Positions 10,254-17,011 of a DNA stretch of 35,268 nucleotides are shown piece by piece. The stretch is from Rhodopila sp. GTDB taxonomy: Bacteria; Pseudomonadota; Alphaproteobacteria; Acetobacterales; Acetobacteraceae. Positions within the stretch are counted from its first letter, which is position 1; every line of letters begins with the position of its first letter. The notes under the pieces were generated by a model. That model was given only the letters and a program-made list of their open reading frames with translations, ran no database searches and was not told the DNA's origin. The stretch lies in NCBI GenBank assembly GCA_031291715.1, contig JARLIN010000315.1:1-35268 (forward strand). The letters run 5' to 3'. The position numbers were made by a program, and so were the translations under genes.

Positions 10254-10901
10254 CTAAAACCCAAACCGCTCCAACAACGCCAACGTCCGTGTCGGAATCC
10301 GCGGCCGTGCCGCCATGAATGCCCGTAAGTCTGCCGGATGATCGATATCCAACCCAATTCCCGGCAGCCGCACGATCGTCGGCTCAATCCCCTGCGCCCG
10401 AGCCGCCATCAGATGCGGAAAGTAACTATCATCCCCAAATCGCAGCGGCACAGAAAACGGTGGCGCGCACAACACCGCATTCGACCCCAGCTCATCATGC
10501 GCCGGCACGATGGTGAACGACGGCGCAGGCAGACACGACGAAACCACCGCATCGATCTCCGCCGAGGTCACCCGCGGAATATCCCCCGGCACAGTCAGCA
10601 GCGCGCCCTTCCCTTCCGCCGCCAACACCCGCGCCATCCCGTTCACCGCCCCGGTATGCCCGTCCAGCGCCCCCTCGGTCACCACCCGGGCGCCATACCG
10701 TTCCGCCAACGAAGCCGCCACCGGATCGATCGTATTCACCAAAATTCCAGCCAGCCGTGTCGCCCCGGCCAATGCCGAAAGCACATCCTCCAGCATCGTC
10801 GCCGCCAGTACCTCGCGCTGCCCGGCCGTCAGAACCGACGCCGTCCGCTGCTTCGCCCCGGTAAATGCCTTGACCGGAACGGCCGCCCAGACATCGATCA
10901 T
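10254..10901 (-). CDS. cofC: CofC/FbiD-type guanylyltransferase of F420 synthesis
   Basis: Activates a three-carbon phospho-acid (2-phospho-L-lactate, phosphoenolpyruvate or 3-phosphoglycerate, depending on lineage) with GTP for transfer to FO. The 215-residue protein starts MIDVWAAVPVKAFTGAKQR, the CofC counterpart of the nucleotidyltransferase N-terminal loop. It continues with LLTVPGDIPRVTSAEID (metal/nucleotide site) and LDIDHPADLRAF. The ORF track shows it only as the tail of a 473-residue read-through; the true start is the ATG at 10899-10901, overlapping the cofD stop by four bases. It is the last gene of the fgd-cofE-cofD-cofC operon. Which substrate it uses cannot be told by eye. Confidence 0.92.
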   Translation of the reverse strand: MIDVWAAVPVKAFTGAKQRTASVLTAGQREVLAATMLEDVLSALAGATRLAGILVNTIDPVAASLAERYGARVVTEGALDGHTGAVNGMARVLAAEGKGALLTVPGDIPRVTSAEIDAVVSSCLPAPSFTIVPAHDELGSNAVLCAPPFSVPLRFGDDSYFPHLMAARAQGIEPTIVRLPGIGLDIDHPADLRAFMAARPRIPTRTLALLERFGF

Positions 10902-11866
10902 TTGCGGCCGTGGTGCCGCAAGCCACGCAGTTCCCGCCGCCGCAGGACCGCTGCCGCATCCATGACGATCTTTGCCAGAGCCTCCCGGTCCTCCATCGTC
11001 GTCATCAGCGTCTGCGCCAATGTCACCCGCGCATCGATCGAGACCACCTCCGACATATCCGCATGGTCGATTACATACCCATCCAACAGATCGGCATAAC
11101 GTTGCGCCACGGTGCCCGCCGAAGGATCCATCCCCAGCTCCGTCATCATCTTCGCCGTCGGCCCCTTCACCGCCCGGCCCGCAATGATCGGAGAAACCGC
11201 GATGATCGGCGCCTTGCATGCCATCAGCGCCTGCCGCACCCCGGGGATCGCCAGGATCGGCTCGACGCTGATGAACGGATTGGACGGGCAGATCACCACC
11301 GCCTCCAGCGACGGATCGGCCAGCGCAGCGATGAATGCCGGATGCGGCTTGGCCGCCCCCGCCCCCTGGAACTGCAATTCGCTCACCACCGGCTCGCACC
11401 GCCGATGCACGAAATACTCCTGGAAATCGAGCCACCCGAGGTCCGTTAGCAACCGCGTCCGCACCGGATCGTCCGTCATCGGCACGACCCGAGGCCCCAC
11501 GCCCATGCGCCGGCACAGATCGGCCGTCACGGCGGACAGGCTCTCCCCAGCCTTGAGCCGCCGCGTTCGCTCGACATGCAGCGCCATATCGCGGTCGCCG
11601 AGGCGGAACCAGGTCTCGCCGCCCAAAGCCTCCATCGTCTCCATGAACGACCAGGTCTCGTCGTACCGACCCCACCCGACTTCCCGGTTGGCCAATCCGG
11701 CCAGCGTATAAGCCACGGTGTCGATGTCAGGCGAAATCGACAGGCCCAGATGCTCGAAATCGTCGCCGGTGTTGACGACGACCAGCAAATTCTCGGGCGG
11801 CATGATGCGCGACAGACCGAGGGCCAGCTTGGCGCCCCCTACCCCGCCGGATAAGGCGATAATCAC
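10898..11866 (-). CDS. cofD: CofD/FbiA phospho-lactyl transferase of F420 synthesis
   Basis: Transfers the activated phospho-acid onto FO to give F420-0 or a variant. The 322-residue length matches the family. It opens with the signature LSGGVGGAKLALGL, then VNTGDDFEHLGLSISPDIDTVAYTLAG and PMTDDPVRT, and later ICPSNPFISVEPILAIPG and the conserved SPIIAGRAVKGP. The start is a GTG at 11866 within a GTGA overlap with the cofE stop, and the end overlaps cofC by four bases. Translational coupling through the whole cluster is therefore likely. Confidence 0.96.
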   Translation of the reverse strand: MIIALSGGVGGAKLALGLSRIMPPENLLVVVNTGDDFEHLGLSISPDIDTVAYTLAGLANREVGWGRYDETWSFMETMEALGGETWFRLGDRDMALHVERTRRLKAGESLSAVTADLCRRMGVGPRVVPMTDDPVRTRLLTDLGWLDFQEYFVHRRCEPVVSELQFQGAGAAKPHPAFIAALADPSLEAVVICPSNPFISVEPILAIPGVRQALMACKAPIIAVSPIIAGRAVKGPTAKMMTELGMDPSAGTVAQRYADLLDGYVIDHADMSEVVSIDARVTLAQTLMTTMEDREALAKIVMDAAAVLRRRELRGLRHHGRK

Positions 11867-12624
11867 TGGAAAAGATCCTCCTCAGGCGGCCGTATCACGT
11901 CCGCCACCGGCACATTCGGCGCGCGCCACGTCAAGCCTCTCACGACGACGACGGGTTGCGCTTCCGCCGCCTGACCCTGCAACAACGAGGCGGCGGCGGC
12001 AATCTCATCCGCGAAACCGATGATACTGACCTCCAGCGTGCGGCCGAACAGATCGGGCTGGCCGCGCAGGTCGATCACGGACGGTATGCCGGCCGACCCG
12101 ATTGCCACGCCAGCCGTGCCGCGACGCCAGGCGCGGCCGAAACTGTCACTGATCACCACCCCGACATCCGCATGCTTCGCCAGCGCGGAACGGATCGCCT
12201 CGGCCGACCCGTCCGGATCCACTGGCAACAGCAGGGCACGGTGCCGGCCATCGGGTTCGGCAACGTTGGACTGATCGACGCCGGCATTGGCCATCACGAA
12301 ACCCAGCCGGTGCTGCATGATCATCAGGTTCGGCCGGCTGCGGACCACTTTCACCGAGTCCGACAGCACGACCTCCACAATCCGTGGATCCTTGCCCACC
12401 TCCGCCGCCAGCGCGATCGCCCGCGGTGACGGCACGACGTCAGCCAGATCGACGGTGCGTCCCTCGGCCTTCGAGACGATCTTCTGGGCGATTACCACCA
12501 CGTCGCGGTCCCGCAAGACCTGGCCGGCGCGTTCCAGGCCGGCCAGAATCAGGGCGGGCAGATCGTCCCCGGCCCGCACCATCGGCAGGCCAGGGAGTGC
12601 GAAGAGCTCCAGACGGGCGGTCAT
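11863..12624 (-). CDS. cofE: Coenzyme F420:L-glutamate ligase (CofE)
   Basis: Adds the gamma-linked glutamate tail to F420-0 using GTP. It has 253 residues and only the ligase domain; it lacks the C-terminal nitroreductase-like domain found in mycobacterial FbiB. Family segments seen: DVVVIAQKIVSKAEGR, HRLGFVMANAGVDQSNV, and ISDSFGRAWRRGTAGVAIGSAGI. The ATG lies one base after the fgd stop, and its own stop overlaps the cofD GTG. With only the ligase domain, any dehydro-F420 intermediate would need a separate reductase. Confidence 0.95.
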   Translation of the reverse strand: MTARLELFALPGLPMVRAGDDLPALILAGLERAGQVLRDRDVVVIAQKIVSKAEGRTVDLADVVPSPRAIALAAEVGKDPRIVEVVLSDSVKVVRSRPNLMIMQHRLGFVMANAGVDQSNVAEPDGRHRALLLPVDPDGSAEAIRSALAKHADVGVVISDSFGRAWRRGTAGVAIGSAGIPSVIDLRGQPDLFGRTLEVSIIGFADEIAAAASLLQGQAAEAQPVVVVRGLTWRAPNVPVADVIRPPEEDLFQ

Positions 12625-12625
12625 G

Positions 12626-13633
12626 TTACCCGAAGCGTTGGCGCAGCTTCGGCAGCACCAGTTCCCCGTAGATCTTCAGGAACCGAGCCTGATCATTGCC
12701 GGGGGCGTGGAACACCAGATGCCGGAAACCCATGTCGATATACGGCTTGATCTTCTCGATATGCTCATCCGGGTCCGACGACACGATCCAGCGGCTCGCC
12801 GCCCGTTCGATGGGCAGGGCGTCCGCCAGCCGCTCCATCTCCTTCGGGTTGTGCACCGTCATCTTCTCTTCCGGGGTCAGCGCCAGCGCCGCCCAGATGC
12901 GCGTGTCCTCCAACGCCCTTTGCTTATCGGTGTCGAAGGACACCTTCATCTCGATCATCCGGTCGAAATCCGGCTTCGGCTTGGACGACAGGGCCAACCC
13001 TTCCGCCACGTTGGGCAGCAGGGTCTCGGTATACAGGTCCCACTTCTTGCCGCTGGTGCAGATGAACCCATCCGCCATCCGCCCGGCATACTTCGCGACC
13101 TGAGGCCCGGCGCCGGCCACATAAATCGGCAACGGCGCGCCCGGCTTGTCGTAGATGGTGGCGCCCTGGGTCTTGTAGTACTCACCCTCGAACGTCACCT
13201 CGTCCTCCGACCACAGCTTGCGGATCAGGCTGATCGCCTCCCGCAGTCGGGCGAAGCGTTCCTTCATTTCGGGCCATACCATACCGGTGGAGGGAACCTC
13301 ATTCAGCCCCTCCCCCGTGCCGACCCCCAGGATCACGCGGCCGGGGAACATGGACCCGAGCGTCCCGAACACCTGAGCAATCACCGAGGGATGATAGCGG
13401 AAGGTCGGCGTCAGCACGCTGGTGCCCATGACGATGCGTTGCGTGCTGGCCCCCAGCGCGCCCAGCCAGGCCAGAGCCGACGGCGCATGCCCGTTGGTAT
13501 GGTTCCACGGTTGGAAGTGATCGCTCACGAACACGGAATCGAAGCCCGCCTGCTCCGCCGCAACCGAGAAATCCAACAACAAGCGGGGAGCGAACTGTTC
13601 CGCCGAGGCCTTGTATCCAAGCTTCAAGGTCAT
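12626..13633 (-). CDS. fgd: F420-dependent glucose-6-phosphate dehydrogenase (Fgd-like)
   Basis: Expected to oxidise glucose-6-phosphate and supply reduced F420. The 335 residues align along the whole length with mycobacterial Fgd1 as I remember it: [71 protein letters not shown]. Residues equivalent to the catalytic His40, Trp44, Glu109 and Lys198 of Fgd1 are present (here H39, W43, E108, K196). The ORF track starts at 13822; the ATG at 13633 has an AAGGAG ribosome site and the expected [10 protein letters not shown] start. It is the first gene of the operon with cofE-cofD-cofC. Related F420-dependent sugar or alcohol dehydrogenases share the fold, so the substrate is likely but not proven. 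Confidence 0.92.
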   Translation of the reverse strand: MTLKLGYKASAEQFAPRLLLDFSVAAEQAGFDSVFVSDHFQPWNHTNGHAPSALAWLGALGASTQRIVMGTSVLTPTFRYHPSVIAQVFGTLGSMFPGRVILGVGTGEGLNEVPSTGMVWPEMKERFARLREAISLIRKLWSEDEVTFEGEYYKTQGATIYDKPGAPLPIYVAGAGPQVAKYAGRMADGFICTSGKKWDLYTETLLPNVAEGLALSSKPKPDFDRMIEMKVSFDTDKQRALEDTRIWAALALTPEEKMTVHNPKEMERLADALPIERAASRWIVSSDPDEHIEKIKPYIDMGFRHLVFHAPGNDQARFLKIYGELVLPKLRQRFG

Positions 13634-13802
13634 GGACCCGTCTCCTTCAGTTGGCTTCACGCTACCGCCGCCTCGGTGTCGCGGCAATCCACGCCGGGCA
13701 GGCGACAGGTGTGCAAACCATCTGCGCAGTTGTTGACGCATGTTTAGGCGGTCGGAAACGACCTCAACCGCCGCTCCTGGCCAAATCCGCCATGCTGCGG
13801 TG

Positions 13803-13818
13803 CGGCATGGACTTTGCG
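13803..13818 (+). promoter_or_regulatory. Candidate sigma-54 (-24/-12) promoter for nasTS
   Basis: CGGCATGGACTTTGCG matches TGGCAYRNNNNTTGCW except at its two outer positions. The diagnostic GG (13804-13805) and GC (13816-13817) are exactly ten bases apart. The predicted transcript start is near 13829, 25 bases before the nasT GTG. Sigma-54 control is usual for nitrogen assimilation genes. Confidence 0.6.
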
Positions 13819-13853
13819 TCAATGACTTTCATGCGTAGCAGCGATGCACACCG

Positions 13854-14429
13854 GTGAAAGTTCTGCTGGCCGACGACGATGCCGAACGGGCCGGTGCCAT
13901 CGCGCGCATCCTCGCCGCCGACGCCGGGCTGAGGGTCGTGCGCCTCAAGCCCGGCGAGTCACTGGCCGACGCGGTCGTCTCCCTCGCCCCGGACGTGGTG
14001 CTGGTCGATATGGCACGCCCCGACCGCGACGCGCTGGACGGCATCCGTCAGGTCGTCGCCCTCAACCCACGGCCGGTGGTTCTGTTCGTGGATGAGGACG
14101 ACCCAACCTTCATGGAGGAAGCGATCAGCGCCGGCGTTTCCTCCTATAACGCGATCGGCATGCCGCCACCGGACGTCAAACCGATTCTGCGCGCCGCGGT
14201 CGCGTTGTTCCGTCGACATCAGCAGGCGCAGGATGACTTAAAGCATGCCCAGGGACGCCTGCAGGAGCGCGCGATTATCGACCGGGCCAAAGCCCTGTTG
14301 ATCAAGCAGCGCCGCCTGAGTGAGCCCGACGCCTACAAGTGGCTCCGCCGCACCGCCATGAGCAGTGCTCGGCGTATCATTGACGTCGCGAACGAACTCA
14401 TAAGGGATATGGAAGGGAGCGCGGGATGA
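13854..14429 (+). CDS. nasT: NasT-type ANTAR antitermination regulator
   Basis: RNA-binding regulator that lets transcription proceed into nitrate/nitrite assimilation genes when nitrate is present. The 191 residues comprise a receiver-like N-terminal domain (about 1-125, acidic pocket DDD near residue 6 and LVDM further on), a helical linker, and a C-terminal ANTAR domain (about 130-190: RLQERAIIDRAKALLIKQRRLSEPDAYKWLRRTAM). The start is GTG, with no strong ribosome site, 25 bases after the predicted sigma-54 transcript start. Its stop overlaps the nasS ATG by four bases. The likely RNA target, two hexaloop hairpins, lies in the nasA leader downstream of nasS. Confidence 0.93.
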   Translation: MKVLLADDDAERAGAIARILAADAGLRVVRLKPGESLADAVVSLAPDVVLVDMARPDRDALDGIRQVVALNPRPVVLFVDEDDPTFMEEAISAGVSSYNAIGMPPPDVKPILRAAVALFRRHQQAQDDLKHAQGRLQERAIIDRAKALLIKQRRLSEPDAYKWLRRTAMSSARRIIDVANELIRDMEGSAG

Positions 14430-15523
14430 GCAAGCCGATCCGCGTCGGGCTGCTGAGACTGGTTGATAGCGCCCCCGTCATCATCGCCGAAGCCGATGGG
14501 CTGTTCCGCCAGCACGGCCTCGAGGTCCAAATCAGCATCGAGCCGTCATGGTCTAACATCGCCGATAAGCTGACGTATGGCGTCCTGGATGCCGCGGTGA
14601 TGCTGCCACCATTGGCGCTCGCGGCCTGCGCCGGGTTGCGAGGACCAAAAGCCCGCCTGGTGGTGCCAATGTCGCTCAGTCAGGGCGGCAATGCCATCGT
14701 GGTGAGCCACGACGCCGCCAAGAGCCTGACGGCGGGCTGTTCACAGCCTCGGCTTCGCGTTCTGGAATGGCTCAAAGCCCAACAGGCTCGGCCTCGTTTC
14801 GCGGTGGTGCACGCCTTCTCCACACATAATCTCCTGCTGCGTTATTGGCTGGCATCCGGCGGCGCCGATCCGGACCGCGATATCGAAACCGTCGTCATTC
14901 CCCCAGAAAATGTGGTCGAGGCTCTCGCCGCGGGACGCATCACCGGCTTCTGCGCGGGCGCCCCATGGGGGGATGTGGCAGAGCGTCAGAACGCCGGACG
15001 CATCTTGATCGGCACCTCGGTGATCTGGCCGTTCCATCCGGAGAAATGTCTGTGCGTCGGGGAAGCCTGGGCCGAAGCCAATCCTGATCTTCTGCACCAT
15101 CTTCTCTGCGCCGTGCTGCGCGCCCAGATCCGCTGCGACCGGCCGGAGGAAGCGCCGGCGATTGCGCGCTTATTGGCTGATCCGGACGGCCTGCGGTTGC
15201 CGGAGGAAGCCAGCAGAGCGGCGCTGCCGGGCGGATCGGGGGCTGAGTTGATTCGATTCCATACCAGGGAAGCGTGGTTCCCTGCGCGAGCCCACGCGGT
15301 CTGGTTCCTCGGCCAGATGCGGCGTTGGCGCTGGCTGGATGAGCAAACCGATCTCGAAGGTTTAGCGGCGCGGGTTTATCGGCCGGATCTCTTGGCTTCG
15401 GCCGTGGATGCAGAAGGCCTTTATCCCGCAGCCAGCCTGCCGTCACTCGAGGGGACGGCGATGCTGCCACTGCCCGATGATGATGAATTTGCACCCAATA
15501 TGCATGGACTATCGAGACGATAA
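14426..15523 (+). CDS. nasS: NasS nitrate/nitrite sensor (CmpA/NrtA-like, cytoplasmic)
   Basis: Binds nitrate or nitrite and holds NasT inactive when ligand is absent. The 365 residues form a type-2 periplasmic-binding fold like NrtA/CmpA (IRVGLLRLVDSAPVIIAEADGLF at the start, then GVLDAAVMLPPLALA). There is no signal peptide or lipobox, so it is cytoplasmic, as expected for a sensor rather than a transport component. It is translationally coupled to nasT, the arrangement seen in Paracoccus and Azotobacter. It could be mistaken for an ABC transporter binding protein, but no nitrate ABC permease or ATPase genes are adjacent. Confidence 0.93.
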   Translation: MSKPIRVGLLRLVDSAPVIIAEADGLFRQHGLEVQISIEPSWSNIADKLTYGVLDAAVMLPPLALAACAGLRGPKARLVVPMSLSQGGNAIVVSHDAAKSLTAGCSQPRLRVLEWLKAQQARPRFAVVHAFSTHNLLLRYWLASGGADPDRDIETVVIPPENVVEALAAGRITGFCAGAPWGDVAERQNAGRILIGTSVIWPFHPEKCLCVGEAWAEANPDLLHHLLCAVLRAQIRCDRPEEAPAIARLLADPDGLRLPEEASRAALPGGSGAELIRFHTREAWFPARAHAVWFLGQMRRWRWLDEQTDLEGLAARVYRPDLLASAVDAEGLYPAASLPSLEGTAMLPLPDDDEFAPNMHGLSRR

Positions 15524-15600
15524 CTCCATATCACCTATAATATATGCATATTGATCCTACTATAATCGTTTAATGGCTATACGTTAGGCATAGCGCTTGC
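15524..15600. promoter_or_regulatory. AT-rich island upstream of the nasA promoter
   Basis: A strikingly AT-rich stretch in a GC-rich window, with ATATGCATAT (a perfect 10-base palindrome at 15542-15551) and several TATAAT-like words. It lies about 70-145 bases upstream of the predicted sigma-54 start. There it could bend DNA or bind IHF between an NtrC enhancer and the promoter. No convincing IHF or NtrC site was found, so the role is inferred from position only. Confidence 0.4.
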
Positions 15601-15641
15601 CAGCATCCGATTAAATCCTGCGCACATCAGCACCATGAACT

Positions 15642-15657
15642 TGGCATTGATCTTGCT
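15642..15657 (+). promoter_or_regulatory. Candidate sigma-54 (-24/-12) promoter for nasA-nasB-nasG-nasC-cobA
   Basis: TGGCATTGATCTTGCT fits TGGCAYRNNNNTTGCW with one mismatch. GG is at 15643-15644 and GC at 15655-15656, exactly ten bases between. The predicted start is near 15668, which places the whole two-hairpin leader inside the transcript. Confidence 0.75.
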
Positions 15658-15688
15658 GCAGGTGCTAACAGAGTTCGGGAAACTCGAC

Positions 15689-15772
15689 GGACCTGCCCAA
15701 CGAGGGGCTTGTGCCGGATCCGAAGCGCCATGCGCTTCAAGCTATCGAACGGCATGCCAACGACGGCTTGCC
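15689..15772 (+). promoter_or_regulatory. Two-hairpin NasT (ANTAR) target in the nasA leader
   Basis: Hairpin P1 (15689-15715) has stem GCCC/GGGC, an internal loop, outer pairs, and terminal hexaloop AACGAG. Hairpin P2 (15751-15772) has stem GGCATGCC/GGCTTGCC with one mismatch and hexaloop AACGAC. ANTAR proteins are known to bind paired hairpins with six-base loops having A at position 1 and G at position 4; both loops fit. Between them is a third perfect stem, GAAGCGC-CAT-GCGCTTC (15722-15738). No T-run follows P2, so the terminator it controls is not obvious; it may be Rho-dependent, or control may act at the weak nasA ribosome site. Confidence 0.75.
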
Positions 15773-15788
15773 CGCGAGTGATCCACCA

Positions 15789-16997
15789 ATGCACAAGGGC
15801 TTCCTCAAGGCCGGTCATCTGCCGACCCTCTTCGCCTCCTTCCTGTATTTCGACCTCAGCTTCATGGTCTGGGTGCTGCTTGGCCCCCTCGGCGTCGCGA
15901 TCGCCAAGGCGCTGCAGCTCGACCCCGCCCACAAAGGCCTGATGGTCGCCACGCCGGTTCTCGCCGGCGCAGCCCTCCGCGTCGTGCTCGGCCTGTTGGT
16001 TGACCGCTTCAAGGCGAAGCGGGTCGGCATCGGCGCACAGATCGTCGTCATCGCCGGGCTGCTCGCAGCCTGGGGGATCGGCATCGACAGTTTCGCCGCG
16101 ACTTTGCTGCTGGGCTGCGTTTTGGGTCTCGCCGGCGCCTCGTTCGCCGTCGCCCTACCGCTGGCATCCGCCTGGTATCCAGCCGAACACCAGGGCACAG
16201 CGCTGGGTATTGCGGGAGCAGGCAACTCGGGCACAGTCTTGGCCGCCCTGTTCGCACCGGCGATGGCCATCGCGTTCGGTTGGCAGAACGTCATCGGCCT
16301 GGCCGCGATTCCGCTCGTCCTGACGCTATGCATCTTCATTTTCGCCGCCAAGGACAGTCCCAACACGCCGGCGCCGAAGCCATTGGCCGCCTACTTCGCG
16401 CTGCTGAAGGTCGGCGACTGCTGGTGGTTCATGTTCTTCTACAGCGTGACCTTCGGTGGCTTCGTCGGCCTGGCGTCCTCGCTGACCATCTACTTAAATG
16501 ACGCTTACGGCCTCTCGCCGGTCGTCGCCGGTTACTGCACGGCTGCTGTGGTTTTCGTCGGCTCCCTCGTTCGCCCGATGGGTGGAGCGGTCGCCGACCG
16601 GGTCGGTGGTGTCCGCGCCCTGGTGGTCCTCTACACGATCGCCGCCTGTGCCTTCGCGACGATCTCCACCGGTTTGTCCACGATTTATCTGGCGATGCCT
16701 GTTTTCCTTATCGGGATGCTCGCGCTGGGGATGGGCAACGGGTCGGTATTCCAGCTCGTGCCGCAGCGCTTCAGGCGCGAAATCGGCGTCATGACCGGCC
16801 TGGTCGGCATGAGTGGCGGCGTCGGCGGGTTCTATCTCGCCTCCAGCCTCGGCTACTCGAAGCAGATGACCGGAAGCTACGGGGCCGGGTTCCTGGTCTT
16901 TGCCGTGCTGGCGGCCCTGGCTCTCGTCGGCGTCAGCGGCGTGCGCCGGCGGTGGAGCACCACCTGGGGTGAGCTCTACGGCGCGGCTCGGGTCTGA
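15789..16997 (+). CDS. nasA: NasA nitrate/nitrite transporter (MFS, NNP family)
   Basis: Inner-membrane transporter bringing nitrate (possibly nitrite) into the cell. 402 residues with about 12 membrane helices. NNP-family nitrate signatures are visible as GIAGAGNSGTVLAALF and GLVGMSGGVGGFYL. The ORF track starts at a GTG at 15711, but that codon lies inside leader hairpin P1. The ATG at 15789 gives MHKGFLKAGHLPTLFASFLYFDLSFMVWVLLGPLG, the usual family N terminus. The ribosome site is weak (GCGAGTGA). It begins the structural operon, with nasB 14 bases downstream. Confidence 0.92.
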   Translation: MHKGFLKAGHLPTLFASFLYFDLSFMVWVLLGPLGVAIAKALQLDPAHKGLMVATPVLAGAALRVVLGLLVDRFKAKRVGIGAQIVVIAGLLAAWGIGIDSFAATLLLGCVLGLAGASFAVALPLASAWYPAEHQGTALGIAGAGNSGTVLAALFAPAMAIAFGWQNVIGLAAIPLVLTLCIFIFAAKDSPNTPAPKPLAAYFALLKVGDCWWFMFFYSVTFGGFVGLASSLTIYLNDAYGLSPVVAGYCTAAVVFVGSLVRPMGGAVADRVGGVRALVVLYTIAACAFATISTGLSTIYLAMPVFLIGMLALGMGNGSVFQLVPQRFRREIGVMTGLVGMSGGVGGFYLASSLGYSKQMTGSYGAGFLVFAVLAALALVGVSGVRRRWSTTWGELYGAARV

Positions 16998-17011
16998 GGG
17001 GAGCTACAGCC

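Noticed and set aside
10254-11675. 473-residue ORF containing CofC
   Set aside because: The first ~258 residues are out-of-frame read of cofD (Gly/Ala/Arg-rich); only the part from 10901 is the real CofC.
14426-15523. NasS as a nitrate ABC transporter binding protein
   Set aside because: No signal peptide or ABC subunits nearby; coupling to nasT and the MFS transporter downstream identify it as the sensor.
15711-15788. N-terminal extension of NasA from a GTG
   Set aside because: The codon lies within leader hairpin P1, the 26 extra residues are not family-like, and MHKGFLKAGHLPTL at 15789 is the normal start.
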